Below are positions 21,198 through 28,963 of a stretch of DNA of 36,195 bases, piece after piece (the stretch's first letter is position 1; each line of letters opens with the position of its first letter). Position numbers and translations under genes: made by a program. The stretch comes from Clostridiales bacterium (lineage in GTDB: Bacteria > Bacillota > Clostridia > Christensenellales > UBA1242), in assembly GCA_918285425.1 (NCBI GenBank), contig CAKJZE010000022.1, positions 1 to 36,195 of the forward strand. The letters are read 5' to 3'. The notes below the pieces were generated by a model. It was not told the DNA's origin. It searched no databases and worked only from the letters and a program-made list of their open reading frames with translations.

Positions 21198-22805
21198 CTA
21201 TATCCTTGCAAAAAGAGGCATAACTTTTTCAAGATTTACACTGCCCGGCACAATTTGCTTCCAAGTTGGGTTGTTGTCAAGGTGTAAGAACTCTCTTATA
21301 GACTTGCAAGACGCAGGCATGATTGGCTCTAAAATATTTGAAAGATTTGCAATCACATATGCACAAGTATAGATTGTGTTGTTAAAACCATTTATATCCT
21401 CTTTTGCTTGAACCCAAGGCTTTTGCTCGTCATAGTATCTGTTGGCTTCGCTTATAAGGTTCATTGCGCACTCTGTTGCTTTTTTGAACTCTGTTTTTTC
21501 AATATTTTCAGCAACTTCGCCATAGGTTTTTATAACAAGGTCGCGAATATTTTTGTCAATTTCGCCAACTGGCAAAACTTCAAGCCCCTTGAATTTAAGT
21601 GTTCTGTTTATAAGGTTTCCAAACTTGTTTACAACTTCAGTGTTATGTGTTGTTTGAAAAATTTCCAAATCAAAATCTATATCCTTCTTTTCTGGGCCCT
21701 TTGCCGCAAAGAAATATCTTAAGCTGTCGGTATTATACTTGTCAGACCAGCTTTTTGCATCAAAGCTTAAATCTGATGGAGTATTGCTTTTACTGATTTT
21801 CTGTCCCTTATAGTTAAGATACTCACTCGACACCATTCTGATGTCTGTTATAAAGTTCTCTTTAGTTGCCTCAAGTTCTGCAGGAAGAAGCATACTGTGA
21901 AACATGATATTATCTTTCGCATGCACTGCATAGATAATCTTTTCAGTGTCAGTTGCATGATCTTTCTTCCAAAAGTCTTGCCAGTCAAAGCCCTTCTCCT
22001 CGCCAAGCTGCATAGTATCTGTCAAATAGCCAAGCAGCGCTTCCCACCAGCACCAAACAACTTTATCTTCATAACCTTTAATTGGAATATGCACACCCCA
22101 CTGCAAATCGCGTGAGAAGTCACGGTCAACAAGATCTTTAAGATACTTTTTTGTTTCGTTTATGCTGTTTGCACGCCAAGTGCTTTCACCATTTTTAAGT
22201 GTTTGCTCAATGACATCTTTAAAGTCTGTAAGTTTGAAAACCAAAACTTTATGTTCTTTTTGCTCGGTCTTGCCGCCACAAATCAAGCACTTGCCACCCT
22301 CAAAATCTTTCTCAACAGGCACATAGCCGCACTCACAGTTGTCACCCTTTGTCTGTTTGCCGCAAACTGGACAAGTGATTTCCACTTCGGTGTCTGCCAC
22401 AAACTTGTTGCAAGATGGACAAAATGGACGAAATACACTTTTCTCATAAAGATATCCATTGTCATAGATTTTTTTAAAAATCTCTTGGCAGTGAGATTTA
22501 TGAAAATCGCTGTAAGTTATTGAATATTTATCGAACGAGAAGTTATAAGCATCAAGGGTTTCTTTAAAGTGCGCATGGTATCTGTCCACAATCTCTTTTG
22601 GAGTGCACCCCTCTTGTTTTGCCTTAACCTCAAACTTTGTTCCGTGGCTGTCAGTTCCGCTGACCATAAGGACACGGTCGCCAATCATTCTGTGGTATCT
22701 TGCAAGGATATCGCCAGGAAGCGAGCTTGCAACATAGCCTATATGTAAGTTGTTGTTTGCGTATGGCCACGACACGCAAATCACAATGTTTCTTTGTTTA
22801 CTCAT
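21198..22805 (-). CDS. metG: Methionine--tRNA ligase
   Basis: The enzyme charges tRNA-Met for initiation and elongation. Class I signatures are P-Y-A-N-N-N-L-H-I-G-Y (a HIGH variant, last His replaced by Tyr) and G-Q-K-I-S-K-S (KMSKS variant). The connecting domain has four cysteine pairs between residues about 129 and 180 (F-C-P-S-C, C-P-V-C, C-E-C, C-L-I-C), the two-zinc-knuckle form. At 535 residues it lacks the C-terminal Trbp111-like tRNA-binding domain found in many Firmicutes enzymes of 640-680 residues. AAAGGGTG precedes the ATG. The gene starts 19 bases after the dehydrogenase gene and is probably co-transcribed with it. Confidence 0.95.
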   Translation of the reverse strand: MSKQRNIVICVSWPYANNNLHIGYVASSLPGDILARYHRMIGDRVLMVSGTDSHGTKFEVKAKQEGCTPKEIVDRYHAHFKETLDAYNFSFDKYSITYSDFHKSHCQEIFKKIYDNGYLYEKSVFRPFCPSCNKFVADTEVEITCPVCGKQTKGDNCECGYVPVEKDFEGGKCLICGGKTEQKEHKVLVFKLTDFKDVIEQTLKNGESTWRANSINETKKYLKDLVDRDFSRDLQWGVHIPIKGYEDKVVWCWWEALLGYLTDTMQLGEEKGFDWQDFWKKDHATDTEKIIYAVHAKDNIMFHSMLLPAELEATKENFITDIRMVSSEYLNYKGQKISKSNTPSDLSFDAKSWSDKYNTDSLRYFFAAKGPEKKDIDFDLEIFQTTHNTEVVNKFGNLINRTLKFKGLEVLPVGEIDKNIRDLVIKTYGEVAENIEKTEFKKATECAMNLISEANRYYDEQKPWVQAKEDINGFNNTIYTCAYVIANLSNILEPIMPASCKSIREFLHLDNNPTWKQIVPGSVNLEKVMPLFARI

Positions 22806-22824
22806 AATTTTTCACCCTTTTATA

Positions 22825-23628
22825 TTATTTAATGTTTCTTTTATCTTGAGATTTTTTCCACATTCGGCCGGTGGTCTTTGCCAAAGATTTTTCACTTGGA
22901 AATTTGCTTATAAATTTCACAAATCTGTTTACGGCTTTTGGCACAACAATTATTTTGTGTTTTTTACTTGCCTTAAGTGCAAACTCTGCAACTTCTTCAG
23001 GAGTATTTGCAGTAATTCTGCCGTTAAAACCCTGCGCCTTGATTGCTTCCTTCATTGCGTCAGAAGTATAAATGCCTGAAGGGCAAACCGTTGTTATAAA
23101 CACATTTTTATCCTTCATTTCAAGGGCAAGTGCCACCATAAAACTCTTCAGCATAGCCTTGGTTGCCGCATACATCGCCATGTGAGGCATTGGATAGTAT
23201 CCCGCCAAACTTGCGACAGTGATGATATGCAGTGGCATTCGCTCATCACGCGCTTTTATAACCTTTTGTGTAAAGTCCACCGTGCCTTCACAGTTAACTT
23301 TTATAACCTTAAGGGCATCCTCATCAGACATATTGATAAAATCACCCTCCACAATAAGTCCCGCATTGTTTATAAGAAAGTTTACATTTATTTTTTGGCT
23401 TTTTATAAATTCAAAGAAATTTACTCTGTCTTGGTCAGAAGAAAGATCGCAAGCTTTTGCCACAATCTTGATGTCAGGATATTTGGAGTTTATTTCTTTC
23501 TTCAGTGCATCAAGTCTTTCCTGCTTTGTGCCAGAGATCACAAGGTTATCCCCGCGTTTTGCGCAAGCGAAAGCAAAGGCTTTTCCAAGCCCCCCAGTTG
23601 CACCAGTGATAAGAGTAAAATTTTCCAT
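22825..23628 (-). CDS. Short-chain dehydrogenase/reductase
   Basis: The 267-residue protein is a classical SDR. T-G-A-T-G-G-L-G at residues 8-15 binds the nucleotide cofactor, N-N-A-G lies near residue 88, and the catalytic set is Ser in V-A-S-L-A-G with Y-A-A-T-K about 13 residues later. An N-terminal I-S-G-T-K-Q-E-R-L segment after the second strand hints at NADP(H). The C-terminal tail is basic (W-K-K-S-Q-D-K-R). The substrate is unknown; similar proteins act on lipids or short carbonyl compounds. AAGGAG lies five bases before ATG 23628; a GTG two codons upstream overlaps that ribosome site and is rejected. It leads the operon with metG. Confidence 0.9.
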   Translation of the reverse strand: MENFTLITGATGGLGKAFAFACAKRGDNLVISGTKQERLDALKKEINSKYPDIKIVAKACDLSSDQDRVNFFEFIKSQKINVNFLINNAGLIVEGDFINMSDEDALKVIKVNCEGTVDFTQKVIKARDERMPLHIITVASLAGYYPMPHMAMYAATKAMLKSFMVALALEMKDKNVFITTVCPSGIYTSDAMKEAIKAQGFNGRITANTPEEVAEFALKASKKHKIIVVPKAVNRFVKFISKFPSEKSLAKTTGRMWKKSQDKRNIK

Positions 23629-23649
23629 AGCCACTCCTTATACCCTATA

Positions 23650-23679
23650 AGTTTACAACTTATCCCCTTCAAAAGTCAA
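23650..23679 (-). promoter_or_regulatory. Candidate promoter of the SDR-metG operon
   Basis: TTGACT (23679..23674), an 18-base spacer and TAAACT (23655..23650) on the minus strand, about 21 bases before the ATG. Confidence 0.5.
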
Positions 23680-23695
23680 GACAAATTACAACAGA

Positions 23696-23723
23696 AATAA
23701 AAAAGGGCAAACTTCCGTTAGCC
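23696..23723 (-). terminator. Second, tandem intrinsic terminator on the minus strand
   Basis: On the minus strand GGCTAAC, loop GGAA (a GNRA-type tetraloop), GTTTGCC with one T-T mismatch, followed by CTTTTTTATTT. It lies just upstream of the SDR promoter and about 100 bases after the terminator of the DUF1858 gene. Confidence 0.55.
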
Positions 23724-23786
23724 ATTGTAATTGTATTTAGTGTTTGTTTTTAAAAATAAATGCTGCAAAGTCAGATTTTCCATTTC

Positions 23787-23798
23787 CGGTTTAAACCG
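23787..23798. repeat. Perfect 12-base palindrome CGGTTTAAACCG
   Basis: It lies between two minus-strand terminators in a region with no recognised gene. It could be a protein-binding site; no regulator is assigned. Confidence 0.4.
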
Positions 23799-23825
23799 CA
23801 AAATTTGACAATTAGGCAAGGCAAA

Positions 23826-23849
23826 AAAAATCCACAAATGTGGATTTTT
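23826..23849 (-). terminator. Intrinsic terminator of the DUF1858 operon
   Basis: AAAAATCCACA (23826-23836) pairs perfectly with TGTGGATTTTT (23839-23849). The minus strand has a run of eight Ts after the stem. Confidence 0.85.
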
Positions 23850-23863
23850 ATTTTGCTTATCAA

Positions 23864-24076
23864 TTACTTTTTATTAATCTCTTCGTTAAGTTTTTCAACC
23901 ATCATATCAACATCAACACCATGCACCATGGCAGCCTCTTCCAAGGTTTCCCCTTGGCTCATTGGGCAGCCAAAACAGTGAAGCCCAAATCCCATAAGCA
24001 CAGGTATAAGGTTTTCATCAATTTCAAGCACCTTGCCAATTGTCATTGTCTTTTTAATTTTCACTTTCTTTTTCAT
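23864..24076 (-). CDS. DUF1858 small redox-disulfide protein
   Basis: The 70-residue protein matches DUF1858, also known as the hybrid-cluster-protein-associated redox disulfide domain. M-T-I-G-K-V-L-E-I-D is followed by a hydrophobic helix ending in G-L-H-C-F-G-C-P-M-S, whose C-x2-C is the conserved feature, then E-T-L-E-E-A-A and V-D-V-D-M-M-V-E-K-L-N. Such proteins are thought to work in thiol or nitrosative redox chemistry; direct evidence is scarce. No hybrid cluster protein gene is nearby. GAAGGAAAA precedes the ATG, one base after the stop of the AT-hook membrane protein gene, so they share an mRNA. Confidence 0.82.
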   Translation of the reverse strand: MKKKVKIKKTMTIGKVLEIDENLIPVLMGFGLHCFGCPMSQGETLEEAAMVHGVDVDMMVEKLNEEINKK

Positions 24077-24077
24077 A

Positions 24078-25460
24078 CTATTTTCCTTCTTTGTATTTAT
24101 TCATGGCATCAATAAGCTCTTTGATTTGTTTTTCAATACGCTTTGTTTGACTTGCAGAAAGCGGTTGCTCATTTTTACGCATAAGTTTTTCTGCACGCAC
24201 AAGTGCTTCTTCAAACTGTTTGTCGTCTTTTATGATATATTCGCCTTCATTATTGTTTTCCTTCTTTGGACGGCCTCTGCCACGCTTTGGCTCTTCCGGC
24301 TGCAAAAGAGTATTAAAATCAGGCTTAAAATTATCTTGCATCACTTCAGCTTGTTTTATTTCTTCTTTCTTTGCAGAAACATTTTTCTTTTCAGACTGAA
24401 ACTCGCTTATCTCATTTTCTTCCGCTTCTATCTTGCCATCATCTTCAGCTGAAGTTTTTTCATCTTCATTTGATTCTTCTGCTGTTTCAACATTTGCAAC
24501 TTGAGGCACAGTTAAAGCCATTGTTTTTAATTCTGCCATTTCTTCAGAAAGTGCATCTAATTTTTCATTAATTTGCTCAACATACTCTTGCAGTGAAGAC
24601 CTTTGTTGCTCATTTATTTCAGCAAACTTGGCACTAAATTTTTCTTCAAGAGCATTAATTTGCTCTGCACTGGCACTATCTTGCTGTGCATTTTGATTGG
24701 CTGCACCTACCGACTCTGCCAAAGCTGTTTGCAATTGTGTCTGCATTTCTGCAAATCTTTGATCCATATTTTCCAAAAGTTTTGCAGTTTCTTTTTCTTG
24801 TCTTTCTTGCTTATCTCCGTCTGGATTATATCCAAAAACATCCATTGCTGTTTTATCGAAGTTGTTAATCATCTCATTAAACTCGTCAATTGCGTATCTG
24901 TATTGATTCTGACGAATTGCTGCATAGACATAAAACAGCACCTTTGCAAGCAACAAGAAACAGAAAGGAACAATCAAAGCCTCTGCAATGGCATAGCCGG
25001 ATATTGCAACTTCTGTGCTTCCATCAGCAACAATGGCAAGACTGAATATTGCCAAAATTACAAATACTGCATTCATATAGGTTTTTAAAATTGATTTGTT
25101 TTGATTAAAAATACCACCATGCAGTTCAAGGTCAAGTGAAGTCTCCCTTTTGATATAGTCAGATGGCAAACTGTGAGGGTTTCTTTCAAAAGCCTTATAG
25201 CCCCTTACAAACTCTGGAGGCATCTTTGAAACAAGTGCCTTAAGCCCACTTTGAGCCTCTCCGGTTATACCGTTTCTGCTTATATACTCATTTATTGTCT
25301 TTACCCCCCTTGCAAAGCGAATTTGGAAAGAGAAGATTAAGGCAAAAATCTCCCAAATAAGCATTATACCAACGGCAATAAGAGCAATAAAAATTAATCT
25401 TTCTGAATTTATTACCCCAACAAGTACTTTAAATGCTGCAACAATATATTCACTCAACAT
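24078..25460 (-). CDS. Membrane coiled-coil protein with an AT-hook
   Basis: This 460-residue protein is not a family I recognise. Segments in order: a strong membrane helix near 22-44; a cytoplasmic loop of about 80 residues; two membrane helices near 129-145 and 155-180; coiled coil near 215-312; a Glu/Asp-rich stretch near 322-375; a basic motif K-R-G-R-G-R-P-K-K at 392-400; and a charged helical tail. G-R-G-R-P is the classic AT-hook core that binds the minor groove of A+T-rich DNA. One helix, a loop, two helices, then a coiled-coil tail loosely recalls MotA/TolQ-type proteins, but I see no convincing motif. It could link A+T-rich DNA to the membrane (inference). AAAGGAG precedes the ATG. 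Confidence 0.75.
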   Translation of the reverse strand: MLSEYIVAAFKVLVGVINSERLIFIALIAVGIMLIWEIFALIFSFQIRFARGVKTINEYISRNGITGEAQSGLKALVSKMPPEFVRGYKAFERNPHSLPSDYIKRETSLDLELHGGIFNQNKSILKTYMNAVFVILAIFSLAIVADGSTEVAISGYAIAEALIVPFCFLLLAKVLFYVYAAIRQNQYRYAIDEFNEMINNFDKTAMDVFGYNPDGDKQERQEKETAKLLENMDQRFAEMQTQLQTALAESVGAANQNAQQDSASAEQINALEEKFSAKFAEINEQQRSSLQEYVEQINEKLDALSEEMAELKTMALTVPQVANVETAEESNEDEKTSAEDDGKIEAEENEISEFQSEKKNVSAKKEEIKQAEVMQDNFKPDFNTLLQPEEPKRGRGRPKKENNNEGEYIIKDDKQFEEALVRAEKLMRKNEQPLSASQTKRIEKQIKELIDAMNKYKEGK

Positions 25461-25484
25461 AATAATTCTCCTTTAAATATCATT

Positions 25485-25513
25485 ATTATAACACTTATTT
25501 AAAAAATTACTAA
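25485..25513 (-). promoter_or_regulatory. Extended -10 promoter of the AT-hook/DUF1858 operon
   Basis: TTAGTA (25513..25508), a 17-base spacer and a perfect TATAAT (25490..25485) preceded by TGT, an extended -10 (TGn) element that compensates for the weak -35 box. No clear terminator separates it from addA upstream. Confidence 0.65.
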
Positions 25514-25555
25514 CGATTTTTTGCAATTTTTTACAATTTAAGTATTTTTTTTGAA

Positions 25556-28500
25556 TTAAAGGATAACAAGGTCGCCAGTGTGAACGCTGGCAACATACAT
25601 CTTATTGACAGGCATTTTATAGCTTTTAGACAATGCAGATGCGTAAAGTGAAATCTGCTTTTTATATTGTTTCAATTTTTCAGCAGAAAGTAAGCCGGTT
25701 TTATAGTCCACAACCGAAATCATATTGTCTTTTATTATAACAAGATCAGCAATACCTTGCACAACAATTTTGTCACCAGTGGTGGCGTTTTCAGTAAAGT
25801 CGGCAGAGTCCATTGACATGAAAAACTCTTTCTCTTTTAAAACCTTGTCAGCTCCGTTTATAAGACTTTTAAATTCCTGATTTGCAAAAAGTTTACTTAT
25901 ACCAGGCACATCAACAAGCTGCGCCTCTTCTTCCAAAATAACACCATCATTTACAAAATCACTTATTTGCTTTTGTATTTCTTGTGGTGATGACTTTTCC
26001 ATATTTAACATACTTAAAACCAAGTGATTAACAGTACCCGTTTTTGCAGATGAAGCAATTTCCTCATCATACATAACCGCATAAGATTTTTCATCATTAT
26101 CTTTTGCAGCAAAAGCTGTAACCGCTGTCTTTAGAGGTATATTAATATTGCTACTATATGGATAATGCGCATCAAAAATCTGTCTTACACTGTTAACCTC
26201 ATCTGTCGAATAATCTGAAATGATGACTTGTCTATATTCCTGCTCGGTGTCAGCTTCTATAAGCTGCTTTGCATCAACCACAACTGTATCATAATTCAAA
26301 TCATTGTATGCATAAGGATTTAAAACCAAATCACCCATAAAATCCATAAAGCTCATTGGAGATGCTGGAAACTTACTCTTTATGTCAGCATACTTACCAC
26401 TGCCGATAATGTATAAATAGTCAGTTGCACGAGTCAGCGCAACATAAAGAAGTCTTTGTTGTTCTTCAAGCAGTTTTTTGGTTTCATCCAATTTCACCGC
26501 CTGTTTTGCAAGAGTTTGACACTTATATCTTTCAATAATATTATAATAGTCCATACCAATACCAAAATCTTTAGATATCAAAATGTCATTTCTTAAGCTT
26601 TCCAGATTAAACTTTTTTGCAGTTTCAAGCAAAATTGTAACTTTAAATTCCAAACCCTTAGATTTATGTATAGTCATCACTTTAACACAACCACTTCCAC
26701 TTGCTGGCTCGCTTTTAACACTCGCAAGTGCAAGATCATTAAGATATTCATATACACTAACTTCTGGTAAAGAAATTAAAAATTTATTCAGTTTTGCAAT
26801 TCTTTTCTCATAGTCTTTCTCAAAATTAATTTTAAATTTGATGTTTAATTTGTCTATTATTTCAGTGATAATTTCTTTCACACTTAAAAATTGACTTTTT
26901 TGGCGATACTCATTTATTAAATTTAAAAAGTTGCCCAGTTTTTGCTTCAACTCACTTTCCAGTGCGTTGTAAACATTTGAACTGAATACATTGCTAAAGA
27001 AGAACTTTTCCTGTTCCCCACCAACGATCTTTATTTTTGCAAGTTCAGTTGGCGTGAAAGCAAAAATCTTTGAGTACATGCAAGTAAACAAACTCATATC
27101 TGATTTTGCACAAGATATAACTTCAAGAAAACTTTTCAGCCCCTGCACGTATTCATCTTCAAAGCAATCCCCTTCAATATCTGTAGTGACAGGTATGCCA
27201 TGCTTTTCCATGGTTTCCACAATTTTTGCAAGTGTCTTATTACGAGAGCCAGTTAAAATTGTTATATCAGAAAATTTCACACGCCTTAATTTGCCCGTGT
27301 CATTATCTGTAACCTTACAATTTTTCATGATATCTGAAATTGCTTTGACAACTAATATGCCTTCTGCACTTCCATTAATATCCAATGACTTCTCCCTTTC
27401 ATCCTCACGCACACTGTAAAGCCCAATGTCTTCTTCAACTTTTTTCTCAAAAGCACTTGTGTCGGCAAACATAATTTGTACTCGCTTTTGGTTGTCTTTT
27501 TGCTCTTCAGTACCTGGAATAAGCCTTGCTTCTGCTTTATAGTTTACCCCACCAAAATGTTCAGTCATTGTTCGGTCAAAAACACGATTGACAAAGTCAA
27601 TAATGCCACTTTTACTGCGGAAATTAGCGTTAAGTTTTTTCAAGTCTCCAACAGTATTATCTTTTTTGTAAAGGTTATATTTTCTCAAGAAAATTTCAGG
27701 ATCACACAGACGAAAACGATAGATACTTTGCTTTACGTCCCCCACCATAAATCTGTTTTTTTCTTTTGAAACCCTGTTTAAAATTTCTTCCTGAACGCCA
27801 TTTATATCTTGGTATTCATCTATTAAAACATAGTCATATTTATTTTTAATTTCCTCATTTATTATTGGATTTTCAAGCACCTTCAATGTGTATTGCTCAA
27901 GATCGTTGAAATCCAAACCACCTCTTTCAATCTTCAACTCTTTAAATATTGTTTCAAAATCTTTTGTAAGGTTATAAAGTTTATGCACGTAACTTTGAGT
28001 TTTTATAAGGTTATCACTTATATCGTCAATATCTTTTGAAACAGAGTATTCTTTAAGCTTCTTTATTCTTGCATTGACATCTTCTTTAAGTGCATTTACA
28101 GATTCATAAACCAAAGCATTTTCTTCAGTCTTCTTTGGTATTGATGGCATCCTTGTAAGATTATTAAGCCTGGTTGCATTATTTAAAAAGTTGTCCTTTG
28201 GATTAATTTGCTTTACACGAGTATCCAAAGCTTGCAAATATTCCACAAATTTTGGCTCATCAAGATTTGCACATTTTTCAATTGTCTCGGCAATAGTTTC
28301 CTGCATTCTTAAACTTTCTGCAATAAGATGAGAGTTAATAAGTTTTGCAGCAACATTTGTCTGTAAATTTTCATCATAAAGACTGTTAACAGTATTTTCA
28401 TACCACTTTTCTCTGTCAATTATTGAGCACAAAAAATCATAAAGCGACAAAATCGTCTCTTTCAGCCCAACGTCATTGCGAGATTTAGAAAAGATTTCTA

Positions 28501-28963
28501 TAAGATCATAAAAATCTTTGTCACCTTCTTGTGATTTTTGATTGAACAGTTTTAAAAGTGCCTTTTCTTTAAGTGCATCAACTTCAGTCTCATCAAGCAC
28601 AACAAAGGCTGGATCCAATCCAACTTCATAAAAATACAATTTTAAAAGTCTGGCACAAAAACTGTGCAAATTTGAAACATCACTTGTAAGCACATCATCA
28701 AGCTGCTCAAGAATAAAAGGTGAAGGTTCTTGCTTTGAAAGCTCTTTTATAAGCTTATTTTTCATATCACTTGCACTTGCTTTTGTAAAAGAGATGACCA
28801 AAAATTTTGATACAGGTATCTTTTTATCAATAATAAGTCTTATTATGTGATAAATCATGACTGTAGTTTTACCACTTCCCGCCGCCGCAGACACAAGCAT
28901 ATTATTTGCAGTAAAGTCCACAACCTCTTGTTGATCAGGGGTAAATTTTATTTCTTTTCCCAT
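25556..28963 (-). CDS. addA: Helicase-nuclease AddAB, subunit A
   Basis: AddA is the UvrD-like motor and 3'-strand nuclease of the complex that processes double-strand breaks and loads RecA. The 1135-residue protein has helicase motif I A-A-A-G-S-G-K-T-T near 26-34, motif II I-D-E-Y-Q-D, G-D-V-K-Q-S-I-Y-R-F-R, T-I-H-K-S-K-G-L-E-F, and L-Y-V-A-L-T-R-A. The C-terminal RecB-like nuclease shows V-V-D-Y-K-T-G. It is about 100 residues shorter than Bacillus AddA but has every motif I looked for. Its ATG lies 16 bases inside the end of addB, so translation is coupled. The stop is followed by A+T-rich sequence without a convincing terminator. Confidence 0.95.
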   Translation of the reverse strand: MGKEIKFTPDQQEVVDFTANNMLVSAAAGSGKTTVMIYHIIRLIIDKKIPVSKFLVISFTKASASDMKNKLIKELSKQEPSPFILEQLDDVLTSDVSNLHSFCARLLKLYFYEVGLDPAFVVLDETEVDALKEKALLKLFNQKSQEGDKDFYDLIEIFSKSRNDVGLKETILSLYDFLCSIIDREKWYENTVNSLYDENLQTNVAAKLINSHLIAESLRMQETIAETIEKCANLDEPKFVEYLQALDTRVKQINPKDNFLNNATRLNNLTRMPSIPKKTEENALVYESVNALKEDVNARIKKLKEYSVSKDIDDISDNLIKTQSYVHKLYNLTKDFETIFKELKIERGGLDFNDLEQYTLKVLENPIINEEIKNKYDYVLIDEYQDINGVQEEILNRVSKEKNRFMVGDVKQSIYRFRLCDPEIFLRKYNLYKKDNTVGDLKKLNANFRSKSGIIDFVNRVFDRTMTEHFGGVNYKAEARLIPGTEEQKDNQKRVQIMFADTSAFEKKVEEDIGLYSVREDEREKSLDINGSAEGILVVKAISDIMKNCKVTDNDTGKLRRVKFSDITILTGSRNKTLAKIVETMEKHGIPVTTDIEGDCFEDEYVQGLKSFLEVISCAKSDMSLFTCMYSKIFAFTPTELAKIKIVGGEQEKFFFSNVFSSNVYNALESELKQKLGNFLNLINEYRQKSQFLSVKEIITEIIDKLNIKFKINFEKDYEKRIAKLNKFLISLPEVSVYEYLNDLALASVKSEPASGSGCVKVMTIHKSKGLEFKVTILLETAKKFNLESLRNDILISKDFGIGMDYYNIIERYKCQTLAKQAVKLDETKKLLEEQQRLLYVALTRATDYLYIIGSGKYADIKSKFPASPMSFMDFMGDLVLNPYAYNDLNYDTVVVDAKQLIEADTEQEYRQVIISDYSTDEVNSVRQIFDAHYPYSSNINIPLKTAVTAFAAKDNDEKSYAVMYDEEIASSAKTGTVNHLVLSMLNMEKSSPQEIQKQISDFVNDGVILEEEAQLVDVPGISKLFANQEFKSLINGADKVLKEKEFFMSMDSADFTENATTGDKIVVQGIADLVIIKDNMISVVDYKTGLLSAEKLKQYKKQISLYASALSKSYKMPVNKMYVASVHTGDLVIL

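Noticed and set aside
24078..25460. AT-hook membrane protein as a Zorya ZorA-like defence component
   Set aside because: The topology is loosely similar, but there is no ZorB partner, no helicase or nuclease linked to it, and no clear MotA motif.
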